64,000 bases of DNA from Rhodospirillales bacterium (GTDB taxonomy: Bacteria; Pseudomonadota; Alphaproteobacteria; Reyranellales; Reyranellaceae): contig CP064988.1 in assembly GCA_016699855.1 (NCBI GenBank), positions 1,516,501-1,580,500 of the forward strand, given 5' to 3'. Made by a program: the position numbers and the translations under genes. Under the pieces are notes generated by a model. The model was given only the letters and a program-made list of their open reading frames with translations. It made no database searches and was not told the DNA's origin. Position 1 is the stretch's first letter. Each line of letters begins with the position of its first letter. Shown piece by piece: positions 23,331 through 32,611 of this stretch.

Positions 23331-25970
23331 ATGGCCGTCGATCTCAAATCGCTCGTCGCCAAGCTCAACCAGCCGTGCCGCAAGGCGCTGGAGGACGCCG
23401 CCGGCCTGACGATGACGCGCACGCACTACAACGTCGAGATCGAGCACTGGCTGATCAAGCTGCTGGAGATCAAGGACGGCGACATCGCGCGCATCGTCGG
23501 CCGCTACGAGGCCGATCTCGGCCGGCTGACCGCCGATCTCAACCGCGCCGTCGAGCGCTTCAAGACCGGCAACGGCCGCCCGCCGGGCCTGGCGCCGCAG
23601 GTCGTGGGCCTGGCGCGCGAGGCGTGGATCTTCGCGTCCGTCAACAAGGGCGAGCACCAGGTGCGCTCCGGCCACATCCTCGTCGCGATGCTGTCGGACG
23701 AGACGATGTCGATCGCCGCCAACAACGCCTCGAGCCAGTTCGCCAAGATCCCGGTCGAGGCGCTGGCGCGCGACTTCGACGCCGCCACCGAGGGCTCCGC
23801 CGAGGCCAGGGCGGCCGAGGCGATGCAGCACGTGCAGTCCGGCCAGGCGGCGGCCGGCGGACCGGCGGCGCCCAAGGGCAGCACCGGCTCGCTCGACCTC
23901 TACACCACCGACCTGACGGCGCGCGCCAAGGCCGGCAAGCTCGATCCCGTGCTCGGCCGCGACGCCGAGATCCGGCAGTGCATCGACATCCTGCTGCGCC
24001 GCCGCCAGAACAATCCGATCCTCACCGGCGAGGCCGGCGTCGGCAAGACGTCGGTGGTCGACGGGCTGGCGCTGAAGATCGCCGAGGGCGACGTGCCGGA
24101 CAAGCTGAAGAACTGCGCGATCCGCGTGCTCGACCTCGGCCTGCTGCAGGCCGGCGCCGGCATGAAGGGCGAGTTCGAGAACCGGCTCAACGGCGTGCTG
24201 CAGGACGTCAAGGCCTCGCCGCAACCGATCATCATGTTCATCGACGAGGCGCACATGATGATCGGCGCCGGCGGCCAGGCCGGCCAGGGCGACGCCGCCA
24301 ACCTGCTGAAGCCGGCGCTGGCGCGCGGCGAGCTGCGCACGATCGCGGCCACGACCTGGGCCGAGTACAAGAAGTACTTCGAGCGCGACCCCGCCCTGAC
24401 GCGGCGCTTCCAGGTCGTGAAGGTCGAGGAGCCCGACGAGAAGAACGGCATCGACATGCTGCGCGGGCTGGCCAACGTCATGGAGAAGCACCACGGCGTG
24501 CGCGTGCTCGACGAGGCGGTGCAGGAGGCCGTGCGCCTGTCCAACCGCTACGTCGCCGGCCGCCAGCTGCCCGACAAGGCGATCAGCGTGCTCGACACGG
24601 CCTGCGCGCGCGTCGCGATGGGTCTGGCCTCGACGCCGCCGGCGGTCGACGACCTGCGCCGCCGCATCGGGCTGCTCGACGGCCTGATCGCGATCCAGAA
24701 GCGCGAGCAGCAGGCCGGCACCGACCACGCCGAGGAGATCGCCGAGGGCGAGGTGCTGCTCGCCCGGCTGCGCGAGGAGCTGACGGCGCTCGAGGAGCGC
24801 TGGGCCAAGGAGAAGGTGCTGGTCGACGAGGTGACCAAGCTGCGCACCGAGCTCGAGGGCGAGGTCGACGAGACGGCGCGCCCGGCCAAGAAGGCGCAGC
24901 TCGACGCCAAGTGGGCCGAGATGAAGGCGCTGCAGGGCGAGTCGCCGCTGGTGATGCCGCTGGTCGACGCGCAGGCGGCGGCGGCGATCGTCGGCGACTG
25001 GACCGGCATCCCGGTCGGTCGGATGCTGGGCGACCAGATCCGCACCGTGCTCAACCTCAAGAACAAGATGGCCGAGCGCGTCATCGGCCAGGACCACGCG
25101 CTGGAGCTGATCGGCAAGGGCATGCGCACGGCGCGCGCGCGCATGCAGGATCCGCGCAAGCCGCTGGGCGTGTTCATGCTCGCCGGCACGTCCGGCACCG
25201 GCAAGACCGAGACGGCGCTGACGCTGGCCGAGGAGATGTACGGCGGCGACCACGCGCTGACGATCATCAACATGAGCGAGTTCAAGGAGGAGCATAAGGT
25301 CTCGATGCTCGTCGGCTCGCCGCCGGGCTACGTCGGCTACGGCGAGGGCGGCGTGCTGACCGAGGCGGTGCGCCGCCACCCCTACTCCGTGATCCTGCTC
25401 GACGAGGTCGAGAAGGCGCATCCCGGCGTGCAGGACGTGTTCTACCAGGTGTTCGACAAGGGCATGCTGCGCGACGGCGAGGGCCGCGACATCGACTTCA
25501 AGAACACGGTCATCATCCTGACGTCGAACGCCGGCACCGACCTGATCGCCAAGCTGTGCGCCGACCCCGACACGCGGCCCAATCCCGACGCTCTCAACGA
25601 GGCGCTGCATCCGGAGCTGCTGAAGACCTTCAAGCCGGCCTTCCTCGGCCGCATCACGATCGTGCCGTACTATCCGCTCGACGACGACACCATCAAGAAG
25701 ATCGTCCGCCTGCAGATGGGCCGCGTCGTGAAGCGCGTCGCCGACAACTACAAGGCGACGATGACCTACGCCGAGGCCATGGTCGACACCATCGCCAGCC
25801 GCTGCACCGAGGTGGCGTCCGGCGCCCGCAACATCGAGCAGATCATCCAGCGCACCCTGCTCCCCGAGCTGTCCAGCGAGTTCCTCGGCGCGATGGCCGA
25901 CGGAAAAGTTATCCACAAGGTTCACGTGGGGGTGGACAGCGAAGGGCGATTCGAGTATATGATTGAGTAA
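23331..25970 (+). CDS. clpV: T6SS ATPase ClpV (TssH)
   Basis: Hexameric AAA+ unfoldase that disassembles the contracted TssB/TssC sheath for recycling. The 879-residue protein has an N-terminal Clp-N domain (about 1-160), AAA-1 with Walker A GEAGVGKTS and Walker B IIMFIDEAH, and a coiled-coil middle domain (about 410-520). AAA-2 follows, with Walker A GTSGTGKTE and Walker B VILLDEVEKAH. A short linker with QAAAGGPAAPKGS precedes AAA-1. It is the first gene of the plus-strand T6SS unit, with hcp 121 bases downstream. Length and domain order distinguish it from ClpB only modestly; the neighbours decide. Confidence 0.95.
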   Translation: MAVDLKSLVAKLNQPCRKALEDAAGLTMTRTHYNVEIEHWLIKLLEIKDGDIARIVGRYEADLGRLTADLNRAVERFKTGNGRPPGLAPQVVGLAREAWIFASVNKGEHQVRSGHILVAMLSDETMSIAANNASSQFAKIPVEALARDFDAATEGSAEARAAEAMQHVQSGQAAAGGPAAPKGSTGSLDLYTTDLTARAKAGKLDPVLGRDAEIRQCIDILLRRRQNNPILTGEAGVGKTSVVDGLALKIAEGDVPDKLKNCAIRVLDLGLLQAGAGMKGEFENRLNGVLQDVKASPQPIIMFIDEAHMMIGAGGQAGQGDAANLLKPALARGELRTIAATTWAEYKKYFERDPALTRRFQVVKVEEPDEKNGIDMLRGLANVMEKHHGVRVLDEAVQEAVRLSNRYVAGRQLPDKAISVLDTACARVAMGLASTPPAVDDLRRRIGLLDGLIAIQKREQQAGTDHAEEIAEGEVLLARLREELTALEERWAKEKVLVDEVTKLRTELEGEVDETARPAKKAQLDAKWAEMKALQGESPLVMPLVDAQAAAAIVGDWTGIPVGRMLGDQIRTVLNLKNKMAERVIGQDHALELIGKGMRTARARMQDPRKPLGVFMLAGTSGTGKTETALTLAEEMYGGDHALTIINMSEFKEEHKVSMLVGSPPGYVGYGEGGVLTEAVRRHPYSVILLDEVEKAHPGVQDVFYQVFDKGMLRDGEGRDIDFKNTVIILTSNAGTDLIAKLCADPDTRPNPDALNEALHPELLKTFKPAFLGRITIVPYYPLDDDTIKKIVRLQMGRVVKRVADNYKATMTYAEAMVDTIASRCTEVASGARNIEQIIQRTLLPELSSEFLGAMADGKVIHKVHVGVDSEGRFEYMIE

Positions 25971-25976
25971 TCGCTC
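25965..25976. promoter_or_regulatory. Motif GAGTAATCGCTC upstream of hcp
   Basis: This 12-mer overlaps the clpV stop and lies about 115 bases before the hcp start. It matches GAGTGATCGCTC at 40583-40594, upstream of the tssA operon, at 11 of 12 positions, and the agreement extends to the left (TGAG preceded by A/T). It is a candidate shared operator; the binding protein is unknown. Confidence 0.35.
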
Positions 25977-26091
25977 ATATTGAGTGCCTCCTCCGACGGA
26001 GGGACGCGGCCTGGCCCGGGCCGCGGCGTATCGGAGGATGGATCGGGCAGGCGCAGAGTAGGCCCCGCGCGGGCCACACATGGAGGATACA

Positions 26092-26592
26092 ATGGCTGAC
26101 ATCTACGTCGAAATGACCGGCATTCCCGGCAACGCGACCGCCAAGGGTTACGAGAACCAGATCGTCGTCGACTCGTGCCAGTGGGGCGCCCACAACGCCG
26201 CGCCGGTCACCGGCGGTTCGGCGTCCGGCGCCCAGGGCGGCGGCGGCAAGGCGAGCTTCTCGGAGTGCTCGATGTCGAAGCAGACCGACAAGGCCTCGGC
26301 GCCGCTGATGCTGCACTGCGCCACCGGCAAGCACATCCCGACGACCAAGATCTCGTTCGTGTCGTCGAAGAACGACAACACGACCCAGCTCGAGATGAAG
26401 ATCACGCTGACGGACTGCCTGGTCTCGAGCTACTCGAACTCCGGCCACGGCGGCGGTAGCCAGGGCGTGGCGATGGACATGTTCAGCCTCGCCTTCGCGA
26501 AGATCGAGTTCGAGCACAACACCTTCGACGCGAAGGGCAAGCCGACCCCGTCGAAGGCGATGTACGACGTCACCTCGGCGACCAAGGGCTAG
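26092..26592 (+). CDS. hcp: T6SS tube protein Hcp (TssD)
   Basis: Forms the hexameric rings of the inner tube expelled by the sheath. The 166-residue protein begins MADIYVEMTGIPGNATAKGY and contains family strands KQTDKASAPLMLHCATGKHI and FAKIEFEHNTFDAKGKPTP. The start at 26092 lies five bases behind a perfect GGAGG; a 4-codon longer form from 26080 would put that site inside the gene. A strong terminator follows, so hcp is probably the end of a transcript and highly expressed. Confidence 0.95.
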   Translation: MADIYVEMTGIPGNATAKGYENQIVVDSCQWGAHNAAPVTGGSASGAQGGGGKASFSECSMSKQTDKASAPLMLHCATGKHIPTTKISFVSSKNDNTTQLEMKITLTDCLVSSYSNSGHGGGSQGVAMDMFSLAFAKIEFEHNTFDAKGKPTPSKAMYDVTSATKG

Positions 26593-26618
26593 GGTCCAAG
26601 GCCGAGCGCCACACGCGG

Positions 26619-26648
26619 AACGGCGCCGCCCCGACGGGCGGCGCCGTT
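26619..26648 (+). terminator. Strong terminator after hcp
   Basis: A 13-bp perfect stem, AACGGCGCCGCCC (26619-26631) with GGGCGGCGCCGTT (26636-26648), closes a four-base loop and is followed by TCCGTT. It starts 27 bases after the hcp stop. GC-rich with a short T tract, as usual for such genomes. Confidence 0.7.
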
Positions 26649-26707
26649 TCCGTTGAAGGGACGGCCGGGCGCATCCGGCCGTCGACAGTCGCATCAAATA
26701 AATGATT

Positions 26708-26753
26708 GGTTGATCACTTTTTTATTGACCGCGGCGCGCCGGCGGCATAACGT
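26708..26753 (+). promoter_or_regulatory. Probable vgrG promoter region
   Basis: An unusually AT-rich island in GC-rich DNA, upstream of vgrG. TTGACC at 26725-26730, a 17-base spacer and TAACGT at 26748-26753 give a weak sigma-70-like layout. GGTTGATCACTT (26708-26719) loosely resembles the GAGTRATCGCTC motif (8 of 12). Assignments are tentative. Confidence 0.35.
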
Positions 26754-26801
26754 TGCGCGGTTTCGGACGCGGGTTATCCTCGCGTCAAGCAGGAGGGCGA
26801 G

Positions 26802-28658
26802 ATGGCCCAGGGCACCAGAAGGGTCCGGCAGGATCGGCGTTGGCTGCAGGCCCGGACGCCGCTCGCGCAGGACGAGTTCATCCTGACGGGGTTCACCGGC
26901 GAGGAGCGCGTCAACGAGCCGTTCCGGTTCATGCTCCGCTTCCTCTCGCACGTGGAGCACATCGAGCCCGAGCGCCTGCTCGGCGCCGACATCGCCTTCT
27001 CGATCGGCCTCACCGACGAGGATCTGCGCTGGTTCCACGGGATCTGCAGCCGCGTGCTGTACGGCCAGCGCCTGTCCGGCAAGCGCGAGGAGGAGAGCTG
27101 GTTCGAGTACCACCTCGAGGTGGTGCCGCAGATGTGGCTGCTGACGCACCGGGTCGACTGCCGCATCTTCCAGCAGAAGACCACGCGCGACATCATCTCC
27201 GACGTCATGCAGCGCGGCGGCCAGCCGACGCCGACCTTCCAGCTCTCCGGCCCGGGACGCACGTGGGAGTACTGCGTGCAGTACCACGAGAGCGATTTCG
27301 ACTTCGTGTCGCGGCTGATGGAGGAGGAAGGGATCTTCTACTTCCACAAGCACTCGGAGCAGCGCCACGAGCTCGTGATCGCCGACAGGACCAGCGCCTA
27401 CGAGCCGGCCCGCGACAACGAGGTCTACCTGCGCACGACGCACGCGCACCAGTCGCGCGTCACGCACTGGGACAAGCAGCACCGCTTCCTGCCCAGCCGC
27501 TGGGCGCACAAGGACTACGATTTCAAGGTGCCGAAGAAGGACCTGCTGGCCCAGAAGAACCGCCGCGGCGACATCCGCGTCAGCCGGGCCGGCGAGTTCG
27601 AGATCTTCGACTGGCCGGGCGACTACATCGACAAGGGCAACGCGGACGGCAAGGGCGACCGCATCGCGGTGCGCCGCATGGAGGCGCTCGAGGCGACCTG
27701 GACGGTGGTCGAGGGCCGCGGCGACGCACGCTCGTTCACCGCCGGCGCCCGTTTCAAGCTCAAGGAGAACGAGGTCAAGCAGGACGACGACAAGGAGTGG
27801 GTGCTGCAGCACGTCTCGCACGCCGCCAGCGGCGGCTCGTTCCTCGGCGGCGACGAGGAGGGCGCCCATTACTCGAACTCGTTCACCTGCGTGCCGAAGG
27901 ACGTCGTGCTGCGGCCGGAGCGCAAGACGCGCCGCCCCGTGATCCCCGGCCCGCAGACCGCCGTCGTGACCGGTTCCGGCGAGATCGACGTCGACGAGTA
28001 CGGCCGCATCTTCGTGCAGTTCCACTGGGACCGCCACGCCAGCGGCCAGACGTCGTGCCGCATCCGCTGCGCCCAGTCGCTGGCCGGCGACAAGTTCGGC
28101 GCCGTGTTCCATCCGCGCGTCGGCCAGGAGGTCGTGGTCACCTTCATCGACGGCGACCCGGACAAGCCGCTGGTGACGGGCTGCGTCTACAACGGCGACA
28201 ACAAGCCGCCGTGGGATCTGCCCGGCAACAAGACGCAGAGCGGCTGGGAGACGCGCAGCACCACCGGCGGCGGCAAGGCCAACGCCAACCTGATCCGGTT
28301 CGAGGACAAGAAGGGCTCCGAGGTCCTGTTCATCCACGCCGAGAAGGACCAGTTGCGCGAGGTCGAGAACGACGACACCCTCGACGTGGGACACGACCAG
28401 ACCGAGACCATCAAGAACAACCGCGAGACCACGATCACGCAGGGGAACGACACGCTCACCGTCAAGACGGGCAAGCAGAAGATCAAGGTGGCCCAGGAGA
28501 TCGTGATCGAGTGCGGCGACATGGGGACGCGGATAACGATGACGCCGGGGACCATCAAGCTCGAGTCGATGAAGATCGACATCGTCGCCAACGGCATGAT
28601 GAACATAAAGGCCGGCGGCGTGATGACGATCACGGGCGCCATGGTGAAGATCAACTGA
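26802..28658 (+). CDS. vgrG: T6SS spike protein VgrG (TssI)
   Basis: Trimeric needle tip on the Hcp tube. The 618-residue protein has gp27-like hub domains (about 10-390, with YCVQYHESDFDFVSRLMEEE GI at about 160) and a gp5-like OB fold (IDVDEYGRIFVQFHWDR). A C-terminal beta-helix made of short repeats follows (about 510-618, ending MTITGAMVKIN). No extra effector domain extends the C-terminus, so cargo must ride non-covalently. It is followed 25 bases later by a DUF6931-like gene. Confidence 0.94.
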   Translation: MAQGTRRVRQDRRWLQARTPLAQDEFILTGFTGEERVNEPFRFMLRFLSHVEHIEPERLLGADIAFSIGLTDEDLRWFHGICSRVLYGQRLSGKREEESWFEYHLEVVPQMWLLTHRVDCRIFQQKTTRDIISDVMQRGGQPTPTFQLSGPGRTWEYCVQYHESDFDFVSRLMEEEGIFYFHKHSEQRHELVIADRTSAYEPARDNEVYLRTTHAHQSRVTHWDKQHRFLPSRWAHKDYDFKVPKKDLLAQKNRRGDIRVSRAGEFEIFDWPGDYIDKGNADGKGDRIAVRRMEALEATWTVVEGRGDARSFTAGARFKLKENEVKQDDDKEWVLQHVSHAASGGSFLGGDEEGAHYSNSFTCVPKDVVLRPERKTRRPVIPGPQTAVVTGSGEIDVDEYGRIFVQFHWDRHASGQTSCRIRCAQSLAGDKFGAVFHPRVGQEVVVTFIDGDPDKPLVTGCVYNGDNKPPWDLPGNKTQSGWETRSTTGGGKANANLIRFEDKKGSEVLFIHAEKDQLREVENDDTLDVGHDQTETIKNNRETTITQGNDTLTVKTGKQKIKVAQEIVIECGDMGTRITMTPGTIKLESMKIDIVANGMMNIKAGGVMTITGAMVKIN

Positions 28659-28683
28659 GCCGAAGGCACGCGGGAGAGAAGGC

Positions 28684-29283
28684 ATGGCGGAGGACACGCG
28701 GCCGTTCGTGAAGCTGGCGAGCACGTCGGTCGGCGACGTGGCGGCGCGCTGCGAGCTCACGGACCCGGCCAAGGATCTGGCGCGCACGGCGCGGGAGCCG
28801 GACGCCTATCTGCGGCAACTGGTCGACGCCGGCATGCGCTCGGACGCGATCCGCTGGCTGGCCCAGGGCCTGCGGCCGCGCGAGAGCGTGTGGTGGGCCT
28901 GCATCGCCACGCGGTGCTTCGCCGAATGGGGCCACAAGCTCGAGGAGCCGGACGTCGCGGCGCTGACCGCCGCCGAGGGCTGGGTGTTCAAACCCGACGA
29001 GGAGAACCGCCGGGCGGCGATGTCCAAGGCCGAGGTCACCGGCTACCAGACGCCGGCGTCGTGGGCGGCGGTCGCGGCGTTCTGGAGCGGCGGCAGCCTG
29101 TCGTCGCCCGAGCTGCCGGTGGTGCCGCCGCCGCCGCACCTGATCGGCCGCGCCGTGTGGGGCGCGGTGATGCTGGCGACCACGTCCGGTCCGCCGGCCG
29201 AGGTCGAGGCGCGCCAGAACCGCCTGCTCGGCCAGGGCCTCGACATCGCCCGCGGCGGCAGCGGCAAGGGCCCCGCGGCCTGA
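28684..29283 (+). CDS. DUF6931-like protein of a T6SS cluster
   Basis: A 199-residue soluble protein of mainly helical character with no signal or membrane segment. Recognisable stretches are ESVWWACIATRCFAEWG and AAVAAFWSGGSLSSPELPVV. I recall such proteins beside vgrG as DUF6931; no function is established. Its place between vgrG and tagH, in the same direction and closely spaced, suggests a loading or adaptor role for spike cargo, which is inference. Confidence 0.6.
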   Translation: MAEDTRPFVKLASTSVGDVAARCELTDPAKDLARTAREPDAYLRQLVDAGMRSDAIRWLAQGLRPRESVWWACIATRCFAEWGHKLEEPDVAALTAAEGWVFKPDEENRRAAMSKAEVTGYQTPASWAAVAAFWSGGSLSSPELPVVPPPPHLIGRAVWGAVMLATTSGPPAEVEARQNRLLGQGLDIARGGSGKGPAA

Positions 29284-29377
29284 CCGCGCGGCGGCGGTAC
29301 CCGCCGCTCAAACGGCGCTTCGCGCCGCCGCGTCGAGGCCGTATCATCGGCGCCGTCGTTCCCGAGGTGCGTTCCCG

Positions 29378-31537
29378 ATGCCGTCAGATCAGCCCTTGCG
29401 CCTGCGCGTCCACGCCCATCCGCTGACCGAGACGCCACCGCCGCCCGTGCTGCTGGTCGGCGGCGCGATCACCGTCGGCAGGCGGGACGACAACGGCTGG
29501 ATCCTGCCCGACCAAAGCGCCAGCGTGTCCCGCCGCCACGCCACGATCGAGGAGCGCAACGGCCGCTGGTGCGTGATCGACGATTCCGCCAACGGCACGT
29601 TCCTCAACGGCCAGATGATCGGCAAGGGCGGCGTCCGGCCGCTGACGCCGGGCGACGTGATCAAGATCGGCGACTACGAGGTGATCGTCGAGACGTCGAC
29701 GGACTCCGGCGCGCCGCCGATGCGCTCCGGCATGCCGGGACTGCCGCCCGCCGCCGACCCGTTCGGCATCGGCGACCTGTCGCGCCCGGAGTACGGCGCG
29801 CCGCCGCCGCCGCCGTCCGGCCCGTCGCCGTTCGATCCGCCGCCGCCGGAACGCCCGCTCGAGGGACCGCGCGCCGCCGACATCTTCGGCGATTTCGGCG
29901 CCCGCGACGTCGCCCCCGGCGTCGGCATCGGCGCCAATCCCGACACGCCGCTGGCGGCGCTGGGCGGTGGCATCGATTCGGCGATCGACGGTCTGGGCGG
30001 CGGAGCGCCGGCGTTCGGCGGCGGCGCCGATCCGTTCGGCGCGCAGCGGCCGCCGGCGGGCGACGGATGGGGCGCGCCGGGCGCGCCCTCCCCCGGGTTC
30101 GGCGGCGGCGGACTGATCAACGATCCGCTGTCGGCGCCGGGCGGCGGCTCGGCGTTCGGCGATCCGTTCGGCTCGGCCAACGCCATCCGCGACCCGCTCG
30201 CCAACGCCCAAGGGCCGCGCAACGACGCGCTCGGCTCGTCCGATCCCTTCAGCACGCCCGGCGGCGCGTCGGTGTTCGGCACCGACCGCGGCGGCTCGGC
30301 CGATTCATTCGGCGCGACGCCGCCGCCGGCGCCGCTCGGCTTCGACGCCGTGCCGATCGCGCCGGTCAGCGGCCCCGGAAGCTCGGCGCTGCCGTCGGAC
30401 TGGAATTCCGCGCCGGGTGCCGGCCTGGCGCCGCCGCCGGCCGACCTCGACCCGATCGAGCAGGCGCTGTCGGGCCTCGGCGCGGGCGCCGGCGGCGCGG
30501 GCGCGGCGCGACCGACGCCCAGCGGCGGCGCCATGCCGTTCGGCGCGGCCGCCGCGCTGGGCGCCGGCGCGCTCGCCGGCGCGGCCGCGCGCCCCGCTCC
30601 CGGCGGCCCGCCACCTTCACGGCCCGCTCCAGCGCCAGCGCCGGCGGCGCCCGCCGCCCCGGCCGGCGCGCAATGGCTGCAGTCCCCGCCGCCCGGCGCG
30701 GCGGCCGGCGGGCTGTTCGGCGACGCCAGCGCCGGCGCCGAGGATCCGTTCTCCCATCCCGCCGCCCCGGCGGCGGCGGCGCGCGCCCCGCGACCCGCGA
30801 CTCCCGTCGGAGCGGCGATGGCGCCGCAGGGTCCGCCGCCGCAGGCGTTCCAGCATGGCGCCGCGCCCCCGCCGCCCGCGCCCGCGCGGCCCATGCCGGC
30901 GCCGGTCGCGTCGCCGGCCGCGGCCGCGCCCGCCGCGGCGTCCGCCGGCGGCGACGCGTTGCTGCAGGCCTTCATCGAGGGCGCCGGGCTGCGCGAGATC
31001 CCCGCCGGCCTCGACACCGTGAAGGCGATGCGCACGCTCGGCTCCTCGACGCGCGCCATCGTGTCGACGCTGGCGCGGCTGCTCGAGGCCCGCCGCCTGC
31101 TGAAGGGCGAGTTCCGCATCACGCAGACCGTGGTCGGCGCGCGCGAGAACAATCCGCTGAAGTTCTCGGTCGACGACAGCGAGCTGATGCTGGTGCTGCT
31201 CGGCGCCGTGCGGCCCGGCTTCCAGAGCGGCGAGGCCGCCGTGTGGGACGCCGGCCGCGACCTCGAGGCGCACCAGGTGGCGATGCTGTCGGCGTTCCGC
31301 GCCACGCTCGACGCCGTGTTCGCGCGGCTGTCGCCCGAGGCGGTCGCCGCCGGCGAGGAGGCCGGCTTCTTCGGCCGCGTCCTGCCGCAGGCGCGCGACG
31401 CCGCGCTGTGGGAGCGCTACGCCAAGATGCACGCCGAGATGCGGCAGGATCTCGGCAACACGCTGGCAGGGCGCATCGGCCAGATCTTCGCCGAGGCCTA
31501 CGAGGCCGAGAACGGACGCCGCGGCGGCTCGCGCTGA
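29378..31537 (+). CDS. tagH: T6SS FHA-domain protein TagH (ImpI-like)
   Basis: Phosphothreonine-reading scaffold linked to post-translational control of T6SS firing. The 719-residue protein has an N-terminal FHA domain (about 1-108) with GRRDDNGWILPD, SVSRRHATI and NGTFLNG. A Gly/Pro/Ala-rich low-complexity linker of more than 350 residues follows. A C-terminal TagH/ImpI domain (about 525-719) contains LLKGEFRITQTVVGARENNP and HAEMRQDLGNTLAGRIGQIF. No PpkA/PppA kinase-phosphatase pair is in the window. It converges with tssG. Confidence 0.9.
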   Translation: MPSDQPLRLRVHAHPLTETPPPPVLLVGGAITVGRRDDNGWILPDQSASVSRRHATIEERNGRWCVIDDSANGTFLNGQMIGKGGVRPLTPGDVIKIGDYEVIVETSTDSGAPPMRSGMPGLPPAADPFGIGDLSRPEYGAPPPPPSGPSPFDPPPPERPLEGPRAADIFGDFGARDVAPGVGIGANPDTPLAALGGGIDSAIDGLGGGAPAFGGGADPFGAQRPPAGDGWGAPGAPSPGFGGGGLINDPLSAPGGGSAFGDPFGSANAIRDPLANAQGPRNDALGSSDPFSTPGGASVFGTDRGGSADSFGATPPPAPLGFDAVPIAPVSGPGSSALPSDWNSAPGAGLAPPPADLDPIEQALSGLGAGAGGAGAARPTPSGGAMPFGAAAALGAGALAGAAARPAPGGPPPSRPAPAPAPAAPAAPAGAQWLQSPPPGAAAGGLFGDASAGAEDPFSHPAAPAAAARAPRPATPVGAAMAPQGPPPQAFQHGAAPPPPAPARPMPAPVASPAAAAPAAASAGGDALLQAFIEGAGLREIPAGLDTVKAMRTLGSSTRAIVSTLARLLEARRLLKGEFRITQTVVGARENNPLKFSVDDSELMLVLLGAVRPGFQSGEAAVWDAGRDLEAHQVAMLSAFRATLDAVFARLSPEAVAAGEEAGFFGRVLPQARDAALWERYAKMHAEMRQDLGNTLAGRIGQIFAEAYEAENGRRGGSR

Positions 31538-31550
31538 GCCCGCCCGCCGT

Positions 31551-32611
31551 TCAGGGGACGCGGTCGCACGACAGGGTCGCCTCGTCGCGGTCCGCGACGT
31601 GCGGCGTGGCGCTCACCCAGGTGTTCCATCCCAGCATGGCGCCGCCGTCGAGCTTGAGCGGCGGCACGTCCTCCTTGCGCAGCGTCAGGCGGACGTCGAA
31701 GTACAGCGCCTCCCCCGTGAACAGCCGCGCGAAGTGCACGAGCTCGCGCAGCAGCGAACGGTCGGGCAGGAAGTCGCGGAACCGGGCGTAGGTCAACGGT
31801 CCGAGCGAGATCCGGTAGGCGCCCTCCGGCCGCATCGTCCTCTCGCCGATGACCGCCTCGCCGCCGAGCCGGCAGAACCCGCCGGGCGAGAGCCGCGTGC
31901 GGTCGGCCTCGGGCAGCCGGTCCCAGCGCGGCACGAACGTGTCGACGACGATGCGCTCGCCGAAGAAATCCGACAGCACGCTCTCCAGCGCCACGGCCGA
32001 GCGCGGATGGCCGGCGAGCGCGCCGGCGTAGTAGCGGAACGCCTCGTGGGTCGGCGCCAGACGCCCCTTCAACCCGCTCGTGCCGAACCCCACGAGGGCG
32101 TCGATCAGGCCGGTGACGCCGGCCTCGGCCGGCGTGGCGTCGCGCTTGTCGGCCCCGCCCGGCTCCTGCGCGGACAGCCGGTACTTGGTCCAGGCGCGCA
32201 TGAAGAAGCTGGCGCTGCGGTGGAGGAACAGGTCGAGGAACGCCGCCAGCGCGGCGTCCTTCTCGCGCAGGCGCCCGATGACCATCTCGGAATAGGCCTG
32301 CGGCAGGACGCCGGAAGCGCCGATCAGGCCCATGTATCCGACCACCAGCGTCGGCGCCGCGCCGGGAGATTCGCGGAAGCCCGAGATCTCGGCCGCCGGA
32401 ACGCCAGCTCGGGATCGCCCGCGAAGCGGACCGCCTCGTCGCGCGGATGGGCGTCGCGGCCCACCGGCGCGTTGCCGGCGACCCGCCCGGCGCCGGCGTG
32501 CGCGGCGCCGCGCTCCAGCACCAGCAAGGCCTGGAGCGGATCGAACGCCCGCGGATCGGACCGCAGGCGCTCGATCAGAGGAGCGTCTTCTCGCCCGTCC
32601 GTGGCGGCCAT
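31551..32611 (-). CDS. tssG: T6SS baseplate protein TssG, interrupted by a one-base frameshift
   Basis: Baseplate wedge subunit that partners TssF. The N-terminal part starts at 32611 (MAATDGREDAPLIERLRSDP) and runs to DEAVRFAGDPELAF. The remainder is in another frame (AAEISGFRESPGAAP, then MGLIGASGVLPQAYSEMVIG to the stop at 31551). The switch lies at about 32393-32400. Restoring one C would give the expected FPAAEI and a protein of about 353 residues, normal for TssG. The start overlaps the end of tssF by 37 bases. Everything outside the shift is well conserved, so a sequencing error is at least as likely as a real mutation. Confidence 0.85.

Noticed and set aside
25980..26000. Short inverted repeat CCTCCGACGGAGG before hcp as a terminator
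   Set aside because: The stem is only five bases with no T tract; too weak to call.
23195..26102. Long open frames on both strands overlapping clpV
   Set aside because: Only the frame at 23331-25970 has AAA+ motifs in order; the others are composition artefacts of the same DNA.
26694..28787. 697-codon minus-strand frame across vgrG
   Set aside because: Shadow of vgrG; no recognisable domain and strong Ala/Val/Leu/Arg bias.
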